Source: Saksenaea vasiformis B4078
Taxonomy: Eukaryota; Mucoromycota; Mucoromycetes; Mucorales; Saksenaeaceae
Length of the DNA stretch: 64,000 nucleotides
Assembly: GCA_000697055.1 (NCBI GenBank)
Contig: JNDT01002383.1
Location: 186,001-250,000 of the forward strand
Direction: 5' to 3'
The notes under the pieces were generated by a model. It was not told where the DNA came from. It did not search any database and saw only the letters and a program-made list of their open reading frames with translations. A program made the position numbers and the translations under genes. Below, piece by piece: positions 60,122 through 64,000 of this stretch. Each line of letters opens with the position of its first letter. Position 1 is the stretch's first letter.

Positions 60122-62794
60122 TTAATTAATATTCCGTTCTTGCGTCCATAGTATTTCAAGTTTCAAATCTGCAAGAAAACATCCTTTGTCTGCAGCTCTT
60201 TGGTACCATTCAGTTGCTTTGTTCAATGTCATTTTTTTCATCTTCATAAATCTCTCCGAGTTTCCTTTGTGCCTCTTCATCTCCTTGATCTGCCGATTTC
60301 TCGTATATTTCGATTGCTTTGTCGATATCTTTCTTTTCGATTCTGTAAATATTTCCGAGTTTTAGTTGCGCCTCTTCATTTCCTTGATCTGCCCATCTTT
60401 TGTATATTTCAATTGCTTTGTCAAGATCCTTCTTTTGATATCTGTACGTATCTCCAAGTTCGATTTGCGCCCTTTCATTTCCTTGATCCGCCCATTTCTG
60501 GTATACTTCAATTACTCTGTCGACGTCTTCCTTTTCATAGCTGTAAATAAACTCAAGTGTCATTTGCGCCTCTTCATTTCCTTGATCTGCCCATCTTTTG
60601 TATATTTCAATTGCTTTGTCAAGATCTTTCCTTTGATATCTGTACGTATCTCCAAGCCTGACTTGCGCCTTTTCATTTCCTTGATCAGCCCGTTTTTCGT
60701 ATATTTCAGTCGCCTTATCAATGTCCCTTATTTCGTTTTTATAAAGATCTCCTAGTCTGATTTGCGCAACTCGCTCTCCTTGATCTGTTGCTTTTTCATA
60801 GTACTCAATGGCTTTGTGGATATCTCGTTTTGTCCAAAGTTTATGTGAGTAAATGTCCCCGAAGTTGAGGATTCGTACTGCTTGCTCTCCTTGGTCTGCT
60901 ACTTTCTCAAACCATTTAGCTGATTTGTGGATATATCGTCTAGTTCCACATTTATGTGAGTAAATGTCCCCAAGGATGATTTGCGCTATCCCACTTCCTT
61001 TATCCGCTGCTTTTCTGTACCATTCAATTGATTTCTCAATATTTGTCATCATTCCAGTTCCAAGTGAGTAAATATCTCCAAGCTTGATTGTGCCATCCAA
61101 CTTCCTTGATCTGCGGCTTTTTCGTACCATTCAATCGCTTTTTTGGTGTTTTTTCTTACTCCGTCCGCGTTGCTGTACATATCTCCAAGTCTGATTTGTG
61201 CGTCTGGACTTCCTTGATATGCTGCTTTTTCGTACCATTCAACTGCTTTGCGGACATCTTGGCTGACTCCGTATCCACATATGTACATGTTCCCAAGTAT
61301 CATTTGCGCCAGCCGACTTCCTTTATCCGCTTCTTTCTGGTACAGTTCAACTGCTGTGACATGGTCCCCGTCTACATATGTTATCTGGCGGTATTTCTCG
61401 CGGATGGCGAGTAAAGCCCGTTCATCGAAGACAATATCATTATTGCAATCTTTGTTTGAGCTATCCTCGTATTCGTGTATGACTTCAAGTCCTCCCTGTC
61501 CACCTTTGCTTCTATGATCCATAGATTGTCCTTCGACTTCGATATTGTTGCCATCGTCACTATCACTAGGATCTTCGTCATTGAATAGGGGACTATCGGG
61601 TTCGTTTTGCATATTTTCGGGACCACGATCAATCGCTTTGTCGCTGCATTGATCCAAAACTTGCAACCCACAATTCACATGCTCTTCGCGACGTGTATAC
61701 CTCGTATACTCCTTGTATTATTTGCCAACTCCAACTCGTTGACTGAAGCTGCCATTGGGAAGCGCCTTGTTATAAATTTCCTCCACTTGCATGCGTTCAT
61801 CGGTGTCAAGGATGTTATAGATTGGCTTCACATCCTTGAACTGGATAATGGCTGGTTCAGACTTGGTAGTTCCTTTCCAGTTTTTTATTCCCTCCACAAA
61901 AAACAATCCGGGATCGCCACCTATTACAAACTTGTCAAACAACTATAACAGATAAGCTCTGAATGGTACCTATGATTTTCCAGTATTTATGATTTTTTAT
62001 TGCATTTGTAATGTTTTCCGCTATGCCATCGCTGAAACAAGTTTCTTTTTGGCCCGTTTCTGCTGCACTATCGTTGTGAATCCTCGTGCTTTCTGCCTTA
62101 CAAGCAAGTAGACCGCCTAAATGAGGAAATTGTTATTTTATGTTACATTTGTACGTATTTAGAGTACCAAGTAGGATTTTTGATGGGTAGTAATACCCAA
62201 ACCGCCCAAACACGGTTTGTAGTGCCTCATACTTTTTCTGGTCGGCGTTTTCCTTCAAAGCATTTGTTATCGCTTGCTTGAAGATAGAAGTAGCTTTAAA
62301 AAGCTCGGGAGGCAGTTCCACCTGATACAAACCTTATTAACTGTACTACCCATAAACAACTATTGCATCCTTACTTCACCCCACGAAAAGTAAGAAACTG
62401 AGTATTCGTTTGCACCGTTTGCAAATAGTTGCTGATTTTCTTCACGTGCGCAGCAACTACGTTCAGCCGCGACATCGTATACAGATTTTTGGCGAAAGCT
62501 GTCGTCAAGTAATAATTTGTCCATGAAATAATCCGGTTCGATAGTTTTTGTGCAGGTATATTCCACGAACGATCTCTCACGAGGATACTCATGAAGAAGC
62601 GCTAGTATATTATCCTTTCCTGGTTCAATTTCTATCGCAGGGTATTCAGCAGTGTATCCGTCAAAATGGAGGCCTCGCGTGCATCGATTGAAAACATCAT
62701 ATGCCAAAAAGGTACTGAACTTTGGGAAGTATTAGATAAATGTAAACGCGAAATTTGAACAAAGGATTACATTAGGTGACAATTTCTTTTCCAT
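60122..62794 (-). pseudogene. MACPF-like / Sel1 repeat gene, copy 3, broken
   Basis: It has the same parts as copies 1 and 2: MEKKLSPN start, FSTFLAYDVFNRCTRGLHFD, SYFSWGEVRMQ, FGRFGYYYPSKILLG, VIGGDPGLFFVEG, SEPAIIQFKDVKPIYNIL, then Sel1 repeats. Three breaks are visible: a TAA at 61718-61720 in the linker, a one-base shift in a repeat at about 61087-61092, and a shift in a T7 run (A7 on the coding strand) at 60232-60238 in the last repeat. The breaks are at repeat-internal positions where the paralogues read through. Most of its C-terminal repeats are of the short type (32-33 residues, YxxEKxDxDKAIEIYxxxADQG). It is therefore probably a decaying paralogue, unless the breaks are assembly errors. 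Confidence 0.65.
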
Positions 62795-63263
62795 GTTAAG
62801 GGCTTGTTGAAGTAAGGAAAAAGATGTCGTGTAATTCTTAATGTTCTTATAGCCATAAACATTCGGAATCGTGCAATTTGTATTCCGTAAAGCTTATGCT
62901 AAGCCGACATCCAAGTCAAACAGGAAAATGTAAAACGGGCTTGGAAATTTTCAGCTTGATAACATCTCTTCCTTGGGTAGACCAATTTACTAAGATGGAG
63001 GACAAGATATCATATGGAGTAGCCTCAACGCTATCTGGATCAGTTTAGAAGACGTATACTGGATATATCTACACGGTGCTCTTTACCACAAATCCATAAT
63101 AGAATGTCAGTACAGTAGTCGCTCGGCGGAATACTCACTTAAGGAATATGTTCGCTTATGGAATAATGAATTTGGCAACATTTTCGGTAAGCAATAATTA
63201 TACCAACATTCAGCCGTAGAATGATGAAAAATATCCCCTTACAGAGCAGATAACAGTCGTAGT
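62795..63263. other. Intergenic, promoter of copy 3
   Basis: Besides the conserved block, nothing was identified. Confidence 0.5.
62884..62925 (-). promoter_or_regulatory. Conserved upstream block, copy 3
   Basis: The plus strand reads cttatgctaagccgacatcc, the same core as upstream of copy 1. A ctataagaac TATA-like box lies between it and the start. Confidence 0.5.
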
Positions 63264-63656
63264 CTATTTTGTAAAATGATTTTCTGTTGCGATTTGTTTC
63301 AGCGTTTGCTGATATTCAGCTTGTAGAAGCGCCACTTTTTGCTTCAAGTAAAGGTCTAATTGCTCATCTACGTCGTGGTGGATATCTAGTATTGCATAGG
63401 GTTGGTCGCGGATCCTAGTTCTCTCCGCTATTGGTAAATCAAGATGATTCATTTCTTCTGAGAACTCTGGGTTATCGTTTTCCTTATCCTTTTTCTTATC
63501 ATTCTCAGCTTCCGTGATGCCTTCAAAGGGTTGTCTCTGTATACGTCCATATAGATGTTCTTGACTCAATTTCTGGTAATCCATTAGCTCGATCCATAGA
63601 AATATTGTCTGCATGAGCCTCCCACAAGGTTTCAGCGATTTCGACATGTTTCTCAA
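63264..63656 (-). CDS. Hypothetical protein, possibly coiled-coil
   Basis: A 130-codon frame, ending KQIATENHFTK. The second half is Asp/Glu/Lys-rich and then helical (DQLDLYLKQKVALLQAEYQQ-like heptads), consistent with a coiled coil. Around 63650-63560 another frame reads EIAETLWEAHADNISMDRAN, which looks at least as protein-like as the first half of the listed frame. An intron joining the two frames is possible. No family recognised. Confidence 0.4.
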   Translation of the reverse strand: MRNMSKSLKPCGRLMQTIFLWIELMDYQKLSQEHLYGRIQRQPFEGITEAENDKKKDKENDNPEFSEEMNHLDLPIAERTRIRDQPYAILDIHHDVDEQLDLYLKQKVALLQAEYQQTLKQIATENHFTK

Positions 63657-64000
63657 AATGAAAAAAAAGAATCCAATCTCTTCTTAGCGCTAATGTTCAG
63701 CCGTGTTCAAGTATACTTAACGCGAACCTTCAGACGTGTCCCAATGCATCTGAATGTGATAGCATGCGTTTTAAAACTACCTGCACGTAGAACTTGCCTG
63801 ATCTGTCAGTAGCCTGCTGGAGTTTTACGCTTTAGTACTACTTGCCAAAACAGTAACTTGTACGACTTCTCGCTTGTAGAAGTTTTCTCACCGACAGTAT
63901 TCCTTAACGGAGCAGCTACCATACCATTGCTTGAACTCTATTTCTAGAGTTGTAGTTCTGAAGGGTGTTTTTCTGGAATATTTGACAATATTTCCCAATG
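63657..64000. other. Unassigned right edge
   Basis: Likely 5' region of the small minus-strand gene; nothing else seen. Confidence 0.4.

Overview
The window looks like nuclear DNA of an early-diverging filamentous fungus, most likely Mucoromycota. The genes are eukaryotic and broken by many short introns of about 45-90 nt, often with a CTAAC-type branch point. The gene set is fungal: NTA1, EAF3, BEM1, RDI1, RBD2 and bL12m. A Ral-type GTPase, which I know from early fungi and animals but not from yeasts, and a Fanzor-type nuclease fit the same placement. The lineage is inferred from these traits, not from a search.

Layout. 1-13.6 kb: unassigned sequence, then NTA1 (+), a Ral-like GTPase (-), an STK16/ENV7 kinase (+), a serine carboxypeptidase (+), a lipid-droplet hydrolase (-) and EAF3 (-). 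13.6-21.2 kb: a poor, mobile-looking island whose centre is a long, interrupted minus-strand gene with the RuvC and zinc-ribbon signature of Fanzor (eukaryotic TnpB-like) nucleases. 21.3-38.8 kb: a dense housekeeping block with aconitase, EBP sterol isomerase, an RNPS1-like SR protein, a rhomboid, a Sec14-like protein, ATP synthase alpha, mitochondrial bL12, RhoGDI, Rab4 and BEM1. 38.9-49.4 kb: a gene-poor stretch, a 699-residue membrane protein of unknown function, NAD-glycerol-3-phosphate dehydrogenase and a CDP-alcohol phosphotransferase. 49.7-62.8 kb: three related minus-strand genes with an N-terminal domain that resembles MACPF proteins joined to Sel1 repeats, interrupted by an SR splicing factor. 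62.8-64 kb: one unassigned small gene.

Functional links are loose, as usual in fungi. Aconitase, ATP synthase alpha and bL12m serve mitochondria. Ral, Rab4, RhoGDI, BEM1 and the Sec14-like protein serve polarity and membrane traffic. RNPS1 and the SRSF protein serve splicing. The two parts most worth following are the Fanzor locus and the MACPF-like/Sel1 family. Two members of that family are open and one is decaying, and all three share a conserved upstream block.

Exon limits were read by eye. For NTA1, Ral, the kinase, the carboxypeptidase, the hydrolase, EAF3, aconitase, ATP1 and bL12m, the exon lengths I derived add up to whole codons.
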